Shown piece after piece: positions 7,439 to 15,775 of a stretch of 64,000 nucleotides of DNA. The stretch lies in contig CP119325.1 of NCBI GenBank assembly GCA_029202525.1, positions 5,678,001 through 5,742,000 of the forward strand, written 5' to 3'. Below the pieces are notes generated by a model. The model searched no databases, was not told the origin of the DNA, and was given only the letters and a program-made list of their open reading frames with translations. The stretch comes from Candidatus Pseudomonas phytovorans. GTDB lineage: Bacteria > Pseudomonadota > Gammaproteobacteria > Pseudomonadales > Pseudomonadaceae. The position numbers and the translations under genes were made by a program. Position 1 is the first letter of the stretch. Every line of letters starts with the position of its first letter.

Positions 7439-8623
7439 ATGCGACTGGCGAGCCTGCTGTTACTGCTATTTCTGGCCATGCTGCCGGGTTGCGATCCGGC
7501 CCAGAGCCCGAGCCGCCCCAAAGCCTTGTTCATCGGGCTCGACGGTGTACAGCTGGAGCAATACCTGCAGCTGGGCGACGCCATCAACCTGAAACAACGG
7601 CTTTACTACGGCAAGGCCTACGCTGGGGGGATCAATGGTAAAGCCAGCGAGCAACCCACCTTGAGCGGTCCCGGCTGGGCCACCTTGCTGACCGGCGTGT
7701 GGAGCTACAAGCATGGCGTTGACTCGGACGCCGACTCGCAACGGCTGAACCCGGCGTTTCCGAGCCTGTTCAAGCGGCTACGCCTGGCCTTCCCCAATGC
7801 CTACCTCTCCAGCATCGTCAACTGGTCCCCCATCAACACGGCATTTCTGCTGGAGGACGCCCATGGCGCCGACATACGCGAAAGCGGTTTGTCGGATGAA
7901 CAGGTGATCGAACGAACGTTGCAGGTTCTGCAAAACACGCCCGCTGACTTCACCTTCATTCAACTGGATGAACCTGACCAGGTCGGCCATGACAAGGGTT
8001 ACGGCGACGACTATCAGCAGGCCTTGCGCAAGGCCGACAGCGAGATCGGGCGGTTGCTGGACAGGGTAGATCAGCGACGTCGCATGTTTCCAAAGGAAGA
8101 CTGGCTGGTAATTGTCAGCACGGACCACGGCCGGGACTATTGGGGCAAAGGCCATGGCAGCGCTTCGGAGCAGGAAAAGAGCATCTTCATCGCCAGCAAC
8201 AAGCCGCTGAATCAGGAACTGACCGATTTGAGCATTCCTGTGGAAATGCCAGGGCCCAACAACCTGTACGGGCTACCCGCACAGACCTCGGTAGCGCCCA
8301 CGGTGCTACGCCACATGGGCCTCAAGCTACAACCGGAATGGCTATTGGACGGCACGCCATTGCTGGGCGATGCCGGCGTGCGCAAGGCGCGGGCCGATGA
8401 AACTAAAGGGCGGTTGCGCTGGAACAGCAATGCCAACGGCTACCTGACCATTATCAAGAACGGGCATGTAGTTGCCCAAGTTGCGGCCAAAGACGGCAAA
8501 TGGACTGATCCGGAGGGGATGGGGCAGCAAAATGACTATGCGCTGGTGCTTGATGGCACACCGGCAGCGGTGCGCAACCGGCCGGCGGCCAAGGCGTTTG
8601 TCATTGAAGAGAGCAGCTATTGA
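7439..8623 (+). CDS. Alkaline phosphatase superfamily lipoprotein (nucleotide pyrophosphatase/phosphodiesterase-like)
   Basis: A predicted lipoprotein of 394 residues. The signal peptide MRLASLLLLLFLAMLPGC ends in a lipobox (LPGC). The mature part shows the type I phosphodiesterase/nucleotide pyrophosphatase pattern: FIGLDGV (metal Asp) near residue 32, a Thr in GWATLLTG as the likely nucleophile, DEPDQVGHD (Asp and His metal ligands) and STDHG. The substrate is unknown. ATG 7439 is supported by AAGGA 9 bases upstream and by the signal peptide; the longer frame starting at 7382 has no such support. It is divergent from the GntR regulator and ends at a hairpin shared with hisC. Confidence 0.85.
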   Translation: MRLASLLLLLFLAMLPGCDPAQSPSRPKALFIGLDGVQLEQYLQLGDAINLKQRLYYGKAYAGGINGKASEQPTLSGPGWATLLTGVWSYKHGVDSDADSQRLNPAFPSLFKRLRLAFPNAYLSSIVNWSPINTAFLLEDAHGADIRESGLSDEQVIERTLQVLQNTPADFTFIQLDEPDQVGHDKGYGDDYQQALRKADSEIGRLLDRVDQRRRMFPKEDWLVIVSTDHGRDYWGKGHGSASEQEKSIFIASNKPLNQELTDLSIPVEMPGPNNLYGLPAQTSVAPTVLRHMGLKLQPEWLLDGTPLLGDAGVRKARADETKGRLRWNSNANGYLTIIKNGHVVAQVAAKDGKWTDPEGMGQQNDYALVLDGTPAAVRNRPAAKAFVIEESSY

Positions 8624-8656
8624 GCCGGGCGCGCTCCTAGAAGAACCGCGCCCGGC
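8624..8656. terminator. Hairpin between convergent phosphatase-family gene and hisC
   Basis: GCCGGGCGCG (8624-8633) pairs perfectly with CGCGCCCGGC (8647-8656) around a 13-base loop. There is no clear T-run on either side, so it may act as a mRNA 3' end stabiliser or a weak terminator. Confidence 0.65.
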
Positions 8657-8662
8657 AATGCT

Positions 8663-9709
8663 TCAGTTCAACGCATCCAGCAGCGCCTGGTTCATCTCGG
8701 GCGTGCCGATGGTGATACGCAGGAACTGCGCAATACGCGCCTGCTTGAAGTGGCGCACGATCACCCCCTGCTCGCGCAGGTGAGCCGCCAGCGCTGCGGC
8801 ATCCTGCTGCGGGTGGCGGGCGAAGATGAAGTTGGCCGCCGACGGCAGTACTTCGAAACCCTTGGCTTCGAGCTGCCCGACCAATACCTCGCGGCTGTCG
8901 ATCACCTTGCGGCAGGTTTGCTCGAAGTACTCGCGGTCTTCGAATGCCACCGCCGCGCCGACGATCGCCGCTCGGTCCAGCGGGTAGGAGTTGAAGCTGT
9001 TCTTGATCCGCTCCAACGCCTCGATCAGGTCCGGGTGCCCTACCGCCAGGCCAACCCGCAAACCAGCCAGGGAGCGCGACTTCGACAGGGTCTGGGTAAC
9101 CAGCAAATTGTCGTAGCGGTCCACCAGGCTGATGGCTGTTTCGCCACCGAAGTCGATGTAGGCCTCATCGACCACCACCACCGAGTCTCGGTTGGCCTGC
9201 AGCAACTGCTCCACCGCCTGCAGCGGCATCAGGCAGCCCGTTGGCGCGTTGGGGTTGGGGAAGATGATGCCGGCGTTGGGCTTGTTGTAGTCCTCGGTGC
9301 GGATCTGGAACTGCTCGTCCAGCGCCACCTGTTCGAAGGGGATACCGTACAGGCCGCAGTACACCGGGTAGAAGCTGTAGCTGACATCCGGGAACAGCAG
9401 CGGCGCGCCGTGCTGGAACAGGCCGTGGAAGATGTGCGCCAGCACTTCGTCCGAGCCATTGCCGACGAATACTTGCGCCGGGGTTACGCCGTAATACTCG
9501 GCAACCGCCTGCTTCAGCCGGTCGCCGTTCGGGTCCGGGTACAGGCGCAGGTTGTCGTTCAGCTCGCCGCGCATGGCCTCCAGCGCCTTGGGCGACGGGC
9601 CATAGGGGTTTTCGTTGGTGTTGAGCTTGACCAGGCGAGCCAGCTTGGGTTGCTCGCCCGGCACGTAAGGCACCAGGTCCTTGACGAAGGGGCTCCAGAA
9701 TCGACTCAT
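8663..9709 (-). CDS. hisC: Histidinol-phosphate aminotransferase
   Basis: PLP-dependent class I/II aminotransferase of 348 residues that converts imidazole acetol phosphate and glutamate to histidinol phosphate in histidine synthesis. Visible family features are LNTNENPYGPSP near the start, GNGSDEVL, FPNPNAPTG, VVDEAYIDF and the PLP-lysine motif TLSKSRSLAGLRVG. It starts 2 bases after the hisD stop, so the two are surely cotranscribed. It is the last gene of the ibaG-murA-hisG-hisD-hisC group and ends at a hairpin. Such chains can also act on aromatic amino acids, but the hisD context favours HisC. Confidence 0.95.
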   Translation of the reverse strand: MSRFWSPFVKDLVPYVPGEQPKLARLVKLNTNENPYGPSPKALEAMRGELNDNLRLYPDPNGDRLKQAVAEYYGVTPAQVFVGNGSDEVLAHIFHGLFQHGAPLLFPDVSYSFYPVYCGLYGIPFEQVALDEQFQIRTEDYNKPNAGIIFPNPNAPTGCLMPLQAVEQLLQANRDSVVVVDEAYIDFGGETAISLVDRYDNLLVTQTLSKSRSLAGLRVGLAVGHPDLIEALERIKNSFNSYPLDRAAIVGAAVAFEDREYFEQTCRKVIDSREVLVGQLEAKGFEVLPSAANFIFARHPQQDAAALAAHLREQGVIVRHFKQARIAQFLRITIGTPEMNQALLDALN

Positions 9710-9711
9710 GC

Positions 9712-11037
9712 TCAGTTCCCCTTCTCTTGGGTCAGGATACGGTATTCAGCGCTGCGGGCGTGGGCAGTCAGCGACTCGCCACGGGCCAGGACCGAAGCGG
9801 TGCGGCCAAGCTCGGACGCGCCCTGCTCGGAGCAGAAGATGATCGACGAACGCTTCTGGAAGTCATACACCCCCAGCGGCGAGGAAAAACGCGCGGTGCC
9901 GGAGGTAGGCAGCACGTGGTTGGGGCCGGCGCAGTAATCACCCAGCGCTTCGCTGGTGTGGCGGCCCATGAAGATCGCACCCGCGTGGCGAATGTGCGGC
10001 AGCCAGGCTTGCGGGTCGGCCACCGACAGCTCCAGGTGCTCAGGGGCGATGCGGTTGGCCACTTCCATGGCCTGCTGCATGTCCCGCACCTGGATCAGTG
10101 CGCCACGGCCATTGATCGACTTCTCGATGATCTCCGCACGCTCCATGGTCGGCATCAGCTTGTCGATGCTGGCGGCAACCCGGTCGAGGAAGGCAGCATC
10201 CGGGCTGACCAGGATGGCCTGCGCGTCTTCGTCGTGCTCGGCTTGGGAGAACAGGTCCATGGCGATCCAGTCCGGGTCGGTCTGGCCGTCGCATACCACG
10301 AGGATTTCCGACGGACCGGCGATCATATCGATGCCCACCTGGCCGAACACGTGGCGTTTGGCAGTGGCCACGTAGATGTTGCCCGGCCCGACGATCTTGT
10401 CCACCTGCGGTACGCTTTCGGTACCGTAGGCCAGCGCCGCGACAGCCTGGGCACCACCGACGGTGAACACGCGGTCGACACCGGCGATGCAGGCAGCAGC
10501 CAGCACCAGTTCGTTGACCTCGCCACGCGGGGTCGGTACCACCATCACCACTTCAGCCACGCCGGCAACCTTGGCCGGGATGGCGTTCATCAGCACCGAC
10601 GATGGGTACGACGCCTTGCCGCCCGGTACATACAGGCCAGCACGGTCCAACGGGGTGACTTTCTGGCCGAGCACGGTGCCGTCGGCTTCGGTGTACTGCC
10701 AGGAATCCTGTTTCTGCCGTTCGTGGTAGATACGCACACGGTTGGCGGCCTTTTCCAGGGCTTCACGCTGGGCCGGAGTGATGCGGGTCAGGGCCAGTTC
10801 CAGGCGCTCGCGATTGAGGATCAGGTCCTCCATCGACTTGGCATCAACACCGTCAAAACGCTGGGTGAATTCGACCAACGCCGCATCGCCGCGCTCACGC
10901 ACGCCCTTGATGATGTCGAGCACGCGCTGGTTGACCGCGTCATCGGACACACTTTCCCAGCTCAGCAGATGATCCAGATGTCGGGCGAAATCCGGATCAG
11001 CAGCGTTGAGACGGGCAATTGCAGTGGACACGGTCAT
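9712..11037 (-). CDS. hisD: Histidinol dehydrogenase
   Basis: NAD-dependent enzyme of 441 residues that oxidises L-histidinol to histidine in two steps, using zinc. The pattern YVPGGKASYPSSVLMNA, the GPGNIYVATAKR segment, GPSEILV, the zinc-site region FSQAEHDEDAQ and the PEHLEL motif are all present. ATG 11037 gives the usual N-terminus. It follows hisG after a 126-base gap and precedes hisC with a 2-base gap. Confidence 0.97.
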   Translation of the reverse strand: MTVSTAIARLNAADPDFARHLDHLLSWESVSDDAVNQRVLDIIKGVRERGDAALVEFTQRFDGVDAKSMEDLILNRERLELALTRITPAQREALEKAANRVRIYHERQKQDSWQYTEADGTVLGQKVTPLDRAGLYVPGGKASYPSSVLMNAIPAKVAGVAEVVMVVPTPRGEVNELVLAAACIAGVDRVFTVGGAQAVAALAYGTESVPQVDKIVGPGNIYVATAKRHVFGQVGIDMIAGPSEILVVCDGQTDPDWIAMDLFSQAEHDEDAQAILVSPDAAFLDRVAASIDKLMPTMERAEIIEKSINGRGALIQVRDMQQAMEVANRIAPEHLELSVADPQAWLPHIRHAGAIFMGRHTSEALGDYCAGPNHVLPTSGTARFSSPLGVYDFQKRSSIIFCSEQGASELGRTASVLARGESLTAHARSAEYRILTQEKGN

Positions 11038-11163
11038 GGCGAGGGCCTCGATTATTAGCGAATGCTCAGGCGCCCTAAGCTACCAGTCCATCCGCGCGGG
11101 CACCCAAGAAAAATGGCTATGACGCGGATAGACGGGCGCGACAGCGAAGGTCGCGCACAGGAA

Positions 11164-11799
11164 TCAACCGCGGTGTCGAGACTCGACCGCTTGGCGCAGC
11201 GTGTCGATCAGACTCTGGATGCGTGCATGCTGCATTTTCATGGAGGCCTTGTTGACCACCAGGCGCGAGCTGATCGTGGCGATCATGTCCTGGGGCTCCA
11301 GGCCATTGGCACGCAGGGTATTGCCGGTGTCGACCACGTCGATGATCTTGTCGGCGAGGTTGATCAGCGGTGCCAGCTCCATCGAACCATACAGCTTGAT
11401 GATGTCGACCTGACGGCCCTGTTCGGCGTAATAGCGCTTGGCTACGTTGACGAACTTGGTGGCCACGCGCAGACGGCCCTTGGGCTCGGGTGCGCCGACC
11501 ACGCCGGCAGTCATCAGCTTGCACTGGGCAATCTGCAGGTCCAGGGGTTCGTACATGCCCTGGCCGCCGTACTCCATCAGCACGTCTTTGCCAGCCACAC
11601 CCAGGTCGGCGGCACCATGCTCGACATAGGTCGGCACGTCGGTGGCACGCACGATCAGCAGGCGTACATCGTCCTGCGTGGTGGGGATGATCAGTTTGCG
11701 GCTCTTGTCCGGGTTCTCGGTCGGCACAATGCCGGCCTCGGCCAGCAGTGGCAAGGTATCGTCGAGAATACGGCCTTTTGAAAGCGCGATGGTCAACAT
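11164..11799 (-). CDS. hisG: ATP phosphoribosyltransferase, short form
   Basis: First enzyme of histidine synthesis, joining PRPP and ATP. At 211 residues it is the short HisG form, which lacks the C-terminal regulatory domain and works with HisZ; no hisZ is in this window. Family features are MLTIALSKGRILDDTLPLL at the start, DVPTYVEHGAADLGV, and the PRPP loop IIDVVDTGNTLRANGL. ATG 11799 is preceded by AAGGA; the longer frame upstream (to 11958) overlaps murA and is not conserved. Downstream lies a 126-base gap before hisD. Confidence 0.95.
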   Translation of the reverse strand: MLTIALSKGRILDDTLPLLAEAGIVPTENPDKSRKLIIPTTQDDVRLLIVRATDVPTYVEHGAADLGVAGKDVLMEYGGQGMYEPLDLQIAQCKLMTAGVVGAPEPKGRLRVATKFVNVAKRYYAEQGRQVDIIKLYGSMELAPLINLADKIIDVVDTGNTLRANGLEPQDMIATISSRLVVNKASMKMQHARIQSLIDTLRQAVESRHRG

Positions 11800-11890
11800 T
11801 GGAACGTCGGTCCTTAAGCGGCTGCTGCCGGCCAGGTCATCGACCTGGCCGCATTCAATTCGAATGGTGCGTCCTTGCACCAGCGGGCGA

Positions 11891-13156
11891 CTAGCCCGGT
11901 ACGCGGCGGATTTTCGCGCCAAGCATCTGCAGTTTCTCTTCGATGCACTCGTAACCACGGTCGATGTGGTAGATGCGATCGATCAGGGTATCGCCTTCGG
12001 CAACCAGCGCCGACAGCACCAGGCTGGCGGACGCACGCAGGTCGGTGGCCATGACCGGGGCGCCTTTGAGCGACTTGACGCCAGTGACGATGGCCGTGTT
12101 GCCTTCGACCTGGATCTGCGCGCCCATGCGGTGCATTTCGTAAACGTGCATGAAGCGGTTTTCGAAGATGGTCTCGATCACCGCACCCGTGCCTTCGGCA
12201 ATGGCGTTCAGCGAAATGAACTGCGCCTGCATGTCGGTCGGGAACGCCGGGTACGGAGCGGTACGCAGGTTGACGGCCTTTGGCCGCTTGCCGTGCATGT
12301 CCAGCTCGATCCAGTCCTCGCCGGTGTTGATGTCGGCGCCTGCTTCCTTGAGTTTTTCCAGTACGGCTTCAAGGATGGTCGGGTCGGTGTCCTTGACCTT
12401 GACGCGGCCACCGGTCACGGCGGCGGCAACCAGGTAAGTACCGGTCTCGATACGGTCCGGCATCACGCGGTAGGTAGCCGAGTCAAGGCGCTCGACACCA
12501 TCGATGGTGATGGTGTCGGTGCCAGCGCCCTGGACCTTGCCGCCCATGGCGTTGATGAAGTTGGCCAGGTCGACCACTTCAGGCTCACGCGCGGCGTTCT
12601 GCAGCACGCTGCGGCCCTTGGCCAAGGCAGCGGCCATCATGATGTTCTCGGTACCGGTCACGCTGACGGTGTCGAAGAAGAAGTGCGCGCCGCGCAGGCC
12701 ACCTTCAGGTGCCTTGGCCTTGATGTAGCCGCCTTCCACTTCGATCTTCGCGCCCATGGCTTCAAGGCCGCGGATGTGCAGGTCTACCGGGCGCGAGCCA
12801 ATGGCGCAACCGCCAGGCAGGGCCACTTCGGCTTCGCCGAAACGGGCGACCATCGGGCCCAGTACCAGGATCGAGGCGCGCATGGTTTTCACCAGCTCGT
12901 AAGGCGCGACCAGGGTCTTGATGGTGCGTGGATCGATCTCTACCGACAGCTTTTCGTCGATCACAGGCTCGATGCCCATGCGGCCGAACAGCTCGATCAT
13001 GGTGGTGATGTCGTGCAGGTGCGGCAGGTTGCCCACGGTGACCGGGCCATCGGCCAGCAGGGTCGCCGCCAGAATCGGCAGGGCTGCGTTTTTCGCGCCC
13101 GAAATGCGGATCTCGCCGTCAAGACGAGGGCCGCCAGTAATAATCAGTTTGTCCAT
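11891..13156 (-). CDS. murA: UDP-N-acetylglucosamine 1-carboxyvinyltransferase
   Basis: Cytoplasmic enzyme of 421 residues that transfers enolpyruvate from PEP to UDP-GlcNAc, the first committed step of peptidoglycan synthesis and the target of fosfomycin. The N-terminus MDKLIITGGPRLDGEIRISG with GAKNAALPI is typical. The loop PGGCAIGSRPVDLH holds the catalytic Cys, so the enzyme should be of the fosfomycin-sensitive Cys type. It lies 23 bases after ibaG, the same order as in many gamma-proteobacteria, and is followed by hisG. Confidence 0.97.
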   Translation of the reverse strand: MDKLIITGGPRLDGEIRISGAKNAALPILAATLLADGPVTVGNLPHLHDITTMIELFGRMGIEPVIDEKLSVEIDPRTIKTLVAPYELVKTMRASILVLGPMVARFGEAEVALPGGCAIGSRPVDLHIRGLEAMGAKIEVEGGYIKAKAPEGGLRGAHFFFDTVSVTGTENIMMAAALAKGRSVLQNAAREPEVVDLANFINAMGGKVQGAGTDTITIDGVERLDSATYRVMPDRIETGTYLVAAAVTGGRVKVKDTDPTILEAVLEKLKEAGADINTGEDWIELDMHGKRPKAVNLRTAPYPAFPTDMQAQFISLNAIAEGTGAVIETIFENRFMHVYEMHRMGAQIQVEGNTAIVTGVKSLKGAPVMATDLRASASLVLSALVAEGDTLIDRIYHIDRGYECIEEKLQMLGAKIRRVPG

Positions 13157-13179
13157 TGGAATCTCGCCGCCAAGTTGGC

Positions 13180-13419
13180 TCAGGTGCGCTCAGCCCAGGC
13201 TGCGCTGCTGAAAAATTTCATGGTTACCGCATGGATGCTGCCATTGGCGATCCACGGGTTCAGGTGAGCATAGATCGCCTGCTGGCGTTTGACCGGGCTC
13301 AGGCCAGCCAACTCGTCGCTGATCACGTTCAACTGGAAGTTGCAGCCTTCGCCTTCAACTTCAACCCGGGAACCGGGCACTTTCTCTTCAAGGAAGCTTT
13401 TAACTTCTACGGCCTGCAT
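13180..13419 (-). CDS. ibaG: BolA family protein IbaG
   Basis: A 79-residue BolA/IbaG (YrbA) family protein. Members pair with monothiol glutaredoxins and take part in iron-sulfur handling and acid stress. The pattern VKSFLEEKVPGSRVEVEGEGCNF and the class II KH-like region with RQQAIYAHLNPWIANGSIHAV are family-typical. ATG 13419 is chosen over a longer frame because IbaG proteins start MQAVEVK-like. It is the first gene after the mla operon terminator and heads the murA-his group. Confidence 0.93.
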   Translation of the reverse strand: MQAVEVKSFLEEKVPGSRVEVEGEGCNFQLNVISDELAGLSPVKRQQAIYAHLNPWIANGSIHAVTMKFFSSAAWAERT

Positions 13420-13458
13420 GCTCAACCTCAATCGGCGCCCGATGCGCACGGGTCGGCC

Positions 13459-13487
13459 ATCATACAAAAAAGCCCCTCGCCTGCGAA
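13459..13487 (-). promoter_or_regulatory. ibaG: Candidate sigma-70 promoter for ibaG-murA-hisGDC, inside the mla terminator
   Basis: On the minus strand TTCGCA (13482-13487) and TATGAT (13459-13464) are separated by 17 bases, with matches of 4/6 and 5/6 to the consensus. The -35 lies in the inner stem of the terminator of the upstream mla operon. Predicted start is about 30 bases upstream of the ibaG ATG. Confidence 0.45.
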
Positions 13488-13517
13488 GCCCAACGAGGGC
13501 TTCGCTGACCGAGGGGC
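13465..13517 (-). terminator. Rho-independent terminator of the mla operon
   Basis: Outer stem GCCCCTCG (13472-13479) pairs with CGAGGGGC (13510-13517). Inner stem GCGAAGCCC (13483-13491) pairs with GGGCTTCGC (13497-13505). On the minus strand the hairpin is followed by a run of six T. It lies just after mlaB. Confidence 0.9.
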
Positions 13518-13536
13518 CATTATCGGTGCCGGGCCA

Positions 13537-13839
13537 TCAGGTCGCCAGCACTTCATCCAGGTCATAGACCTCGGCAATTTCGCGCATGTCGTCGGGCATG
13601 CCACGCACCTCGCACGCCTTGCCGGTGGCCTGGCCGTCACGAATGTACGCCAGCAACAGCGACAGGCCGACACTCGACGACTTCTCGACAGCCGAGCAAT
13701 CAAGTACCAGGCGTGGCTCACGCGAACCGTCGATCAGCGCCTTGCCTTGCTTGCGCAGGGCCGGGCCACTGCGGTAGTCCAGCACACCGGCCAGGCGCAG
13801 TACACCCGGCTCGGCCATGCTTACAGCAGCCTCACTCAT
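13537..13839 (-). CDS. mlaB: STAS-domain protein MlaB
   Basis: Small cytoplasmic STAS protein of 100 residues, the regulatory subunit that binds the MlaF ATPase in the Mla phospholipid transporter. The STAS core is seen in LRLAGVLDYRSGPALRKQG and in LVLDCSAVEKSSSVGLSLLLAYI, where the conserved Ser/Thr-rich helix start occurs. It overlaps the mlaC stop by 4 bases (ATGA) and is the last gene of the operon, followed by a strong terminator. Confidence 0.9.
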   Translation of the reverse strand: MSEAAVSMAEPGVLRLAGVLDYRSGPALRKQGKALIDGSREPRLVLDCSAVEKSSSVGLSLLLAYIRDGQATGKACEVRGMPDDMREIAEVYDLDEVLAT

Positions 13840-14483
13840 TTGACAGTCTTCTCTGGCGAGCTGTCGGCAGCCTGTTTGGCCTTGGCCACTTCGCCGGCCC
13901 AGCCGTCGATGGTCTTGTCCAGGTCGTTGCCGTTACGCTGCATGGCATCGGCGAACTGGTCACGGAACAGTTTGCCAATGTTGATGCCGTTGACGATGAC
14001 GTTACGCACCTTCCACTCGCCGCCGATGTTTTCCAGGGTGTACTGCACCGGGTACACGGCACCGTTGCTGCCGGTGACCTTCATGCCTACGCTGGCGCGC
14101 TTGCCGTCATCGGCCTTGGCCGGGTCGACGACGATGCCCTGGTTGTTGTACTCCAGCAGCGCGTTACCGTAGAACTGGAACAGGCTCCGCTTGAAGTTGT
14201 CCTGGAAGCGCTGCATCTGGTCGGGCGTGGCCTTGCGCGAGTATTTGACGGTCATGATGCTCCTGGAAATACCGTCGGCATCGACCACCGGCGCGAGGAT
14301 CCGGTCAAGGGTGTCGTAGAAAGCTTGTGGGTTGGACTTGTACTGCTCCTTGTTGGCCTTGAGCTCACCCAGCAGCTCGGTGGTGGTGCTCTGCACCACG
14401 TCGTGGGGCGACTGCGCAGCCACGCTCAGCAGGGGAAAGGCCGCCAGCAATACCAGCAGGCCACGTCGCAGGATCGAAATCAT
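13836..14483 (-). CDS. mlaC: Periplasmic phospholipid shuttle MlaC
   Basis: Periplasmic lipid-binding protein of 215 residues (Tol_Tol_Ttg2 / MlaC family) carrying phospholipid between the MlaA complex in the outer membrane and MlaFEDB in the inner membrane. It has a signal peptide (MISILRRGLLVLLAAFPLLSV...A). Family pieces follow, such as DTLDRILAPVVDADGISRSIM and WKVRNVIVNGINIGKLFRDQF. It lies 9 bases after mlaD and overlaps mlaB by 4 bases. In Pseudomonas putida this operon is known as ttg2, linked to solvent tolerance. Confidence 0.94.
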   Translation of the reverse strand: MISILRRGLLVLLAAFPLLSVAAQSPHDVVQSTTTELLGELKANKEQYKSNPQAFYDTLDRILAPVVDADGISRSIMTVKYSRKATPDQMQRFQDNFKRSLFQFYGNALLEYNNQGIVVDPAKADDGKRASVGMKVTGSNGAVYPVQYTLENIGGEWKVRNVIVNGINIGKLFRDQFADAMQRNGNDLDKTIDGWAGEVAKAKQAADSSPEKTVK

Positions 14484-14492
14484 GGAAACTCC

Positions 14493-14978
14493 TTAATTAG
14501 CCGGTTGCGCTTCTTTCGGTTCCTTGCCAACGGAGTTGAGCAGGAACTTGCCAATCAGATCTTCCAGCACCAGGGCCGACTGGGTGTCGTGAATGGTCGC
14601 GCCATCCTTGAGCACTTCGTCCTCACCGCCCACGCTGATGCCGATGTACTTCTCGCCAAGCAAACCGGCGGTCAGGATCGAGGCAGTGGAGTCGGTCGGC
14701 AGGTTGTCCACCGTTTTGTCCAGCTGCAGCGTCACCCGCCCCGTGTAGGAATCACGGTCCAGATCGATGGCGGTGACCTTGCCGATGGTCACACCGGCCA
14801 TGGTCACTTTAGCTCTGACCGTCAAACCGGCAATATTGTCGAAGTAGGCATAAACTTTATAGGTGTCGGTGCTCGGGCTGGCCGACAGCCCGCTGACACG
14901 CAGGGCCAGCAGCAGCAGCGCCAGGATCCCGGCCAGGAGGAACAGGCCGACACCGATTTCCAGGGTGCGGTTTTGCAT
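14493..14978 (-). CDS. mlaD: Phospholipid transporter MCE subunit MlaD
   Basis: Membrane-anchored MCE-domain protein of 161 residues that forms a hexameric ring on MlaE. One N-terminal membrane helix (about residues 7-27) is followed by the MCE domain: YKVYAYFDNIAGLTVRAKVTMAG, then GVTIGKV, and later ILTAGLLGEKYIGIS. Start ATG 14978 overlaps the mlaE stop by one base, indicating coupled translation. Confidence 0.95.
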   Translation of the reverse strand: MQNRTLEIGVGLFLLAGILALLLLALRVSGLSASPSTDTYKVYAYFDNIAGLTVRAKVTMAGVTIGKVTAIDLDRDSYTGRVTLQLDKTVDNLPTDSTASILTAGLLGEKYIGISVGGEDEVLKDGATIHDTQSALVLEDLIGKFLLNSVGKEPKEAQPAN

Positions 14979-15775
14979 CAGAAATCTCCAAACATCAAGG
15001 CGGTCAGAATAAAGTCCAGACCCAGCACTGCCAACGAGGCATAGACCACGGTCTTGGTGGTGGCACGGCTGATCCCTTCTGAGGTGGGCTCACAGTCGTA
15101 CCCCTGGAATACGGCGATCCAGGTTGTGACGAAGGCGAACACCAGGCTCTTGAGCAACCCGTTGAGCACGTCGTCAGTGAAAGAAACACTGTTCTGCATG
15201 TTGGCCCAGAACGAGCCCTCGTAGACGCCCAGCCAGTCCACGGCCACCCACGAGCCACCCCAGATGCCGACTACGCTGAAGATCAGCGCCAGCAGCGGCA
15301 ACGAGATGAAACCGGCCCACAGGCGCGGCGCCACGATGTACTTGAGCGGGTCGACGCCGATCATTTCCAGGCTCGACAGCTGCTCGGTGGACTTCATGTT
15401 GCCGATCTCGGCGGTGAGCGCCGAACCTGCACGGCCGGCAAACAGCAACGCCGTCACCACCGGGCCGAGCTCGCGCAGCAGGGTCAGGGCAACCATTTGC
15501 CCCACTGCCTGCTCCGAGCCGTACTTGGCCAGGATGCTATAGCCCTGCAGCGCCAGGACCATGCCAATGAACACACCGGACACCGCAACGATCGCCAACG
15601 ACAGCACGCCTACCGAATACAGCTGCCTGATCAGCAACTGGAAGCCCCCGCCGATACCGCCACGGCCGACCAGCGCATGGAACAGGAACAGGCAGGAACG
15701 ACCCAGTACCGCCAGCACGTCGATTGCCGAACGGCCCAGCAGGCGGACACGTTCGAGTAAGGATTTTCTGCGCAT
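14978..15775 (-). CDS. mlaE: Phospholipid transporter permease MlaE
   Basis: Inner membrane permease of 265 residues in the MlaE/YrbE family, with about five to six hydrophobic segments. Family motifs are the LLRELGPVVTALLFAGRAGSAL region and EQLSSLEMIGVDPLKYIVAPR. ATG at 15775 overlaps the mlaF stop by one base (TGATG); a TTG three bases earlier is possible but unlikely. It is central in the mlaFEDCB operon. Confidence 0.95.
   Translation of the reverse strand: MRRKSLLERVRLLGRSAIDVLAVLGRSCLFLFHALVGRGGIGGGFQLLIRQLYSVGVLSLAIVAVSGVFIGMVLALQGYSILAKYGSEQAVGQMVALTLLRELGPVVTALLFAGRAGSALTAEIGNMKSTEQLSSLEMIGVDPLKYIVAPRLWAGFISLPLLALIFSVVGIWGGSWVAVDWLGVYEGSFWANMQNSVSFTDDVLNGLLKSLVFAFVTTWIAVFQGYDCEPTSEGISRATTKTVVYASLAVLGLDFILTALMFGDF

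Noticed and set aside
9727..11058. A 443-codon open frame opposite hisD
   Set aside because: Shadow frame; HisD motifs fix the coding strand.
11038..11163. A small gene or attenuator in the hisG-hisD gap
   Set aside because: No histidine-rich leader, no paired terminator/antiterminator and no ribosome binding site were seen.
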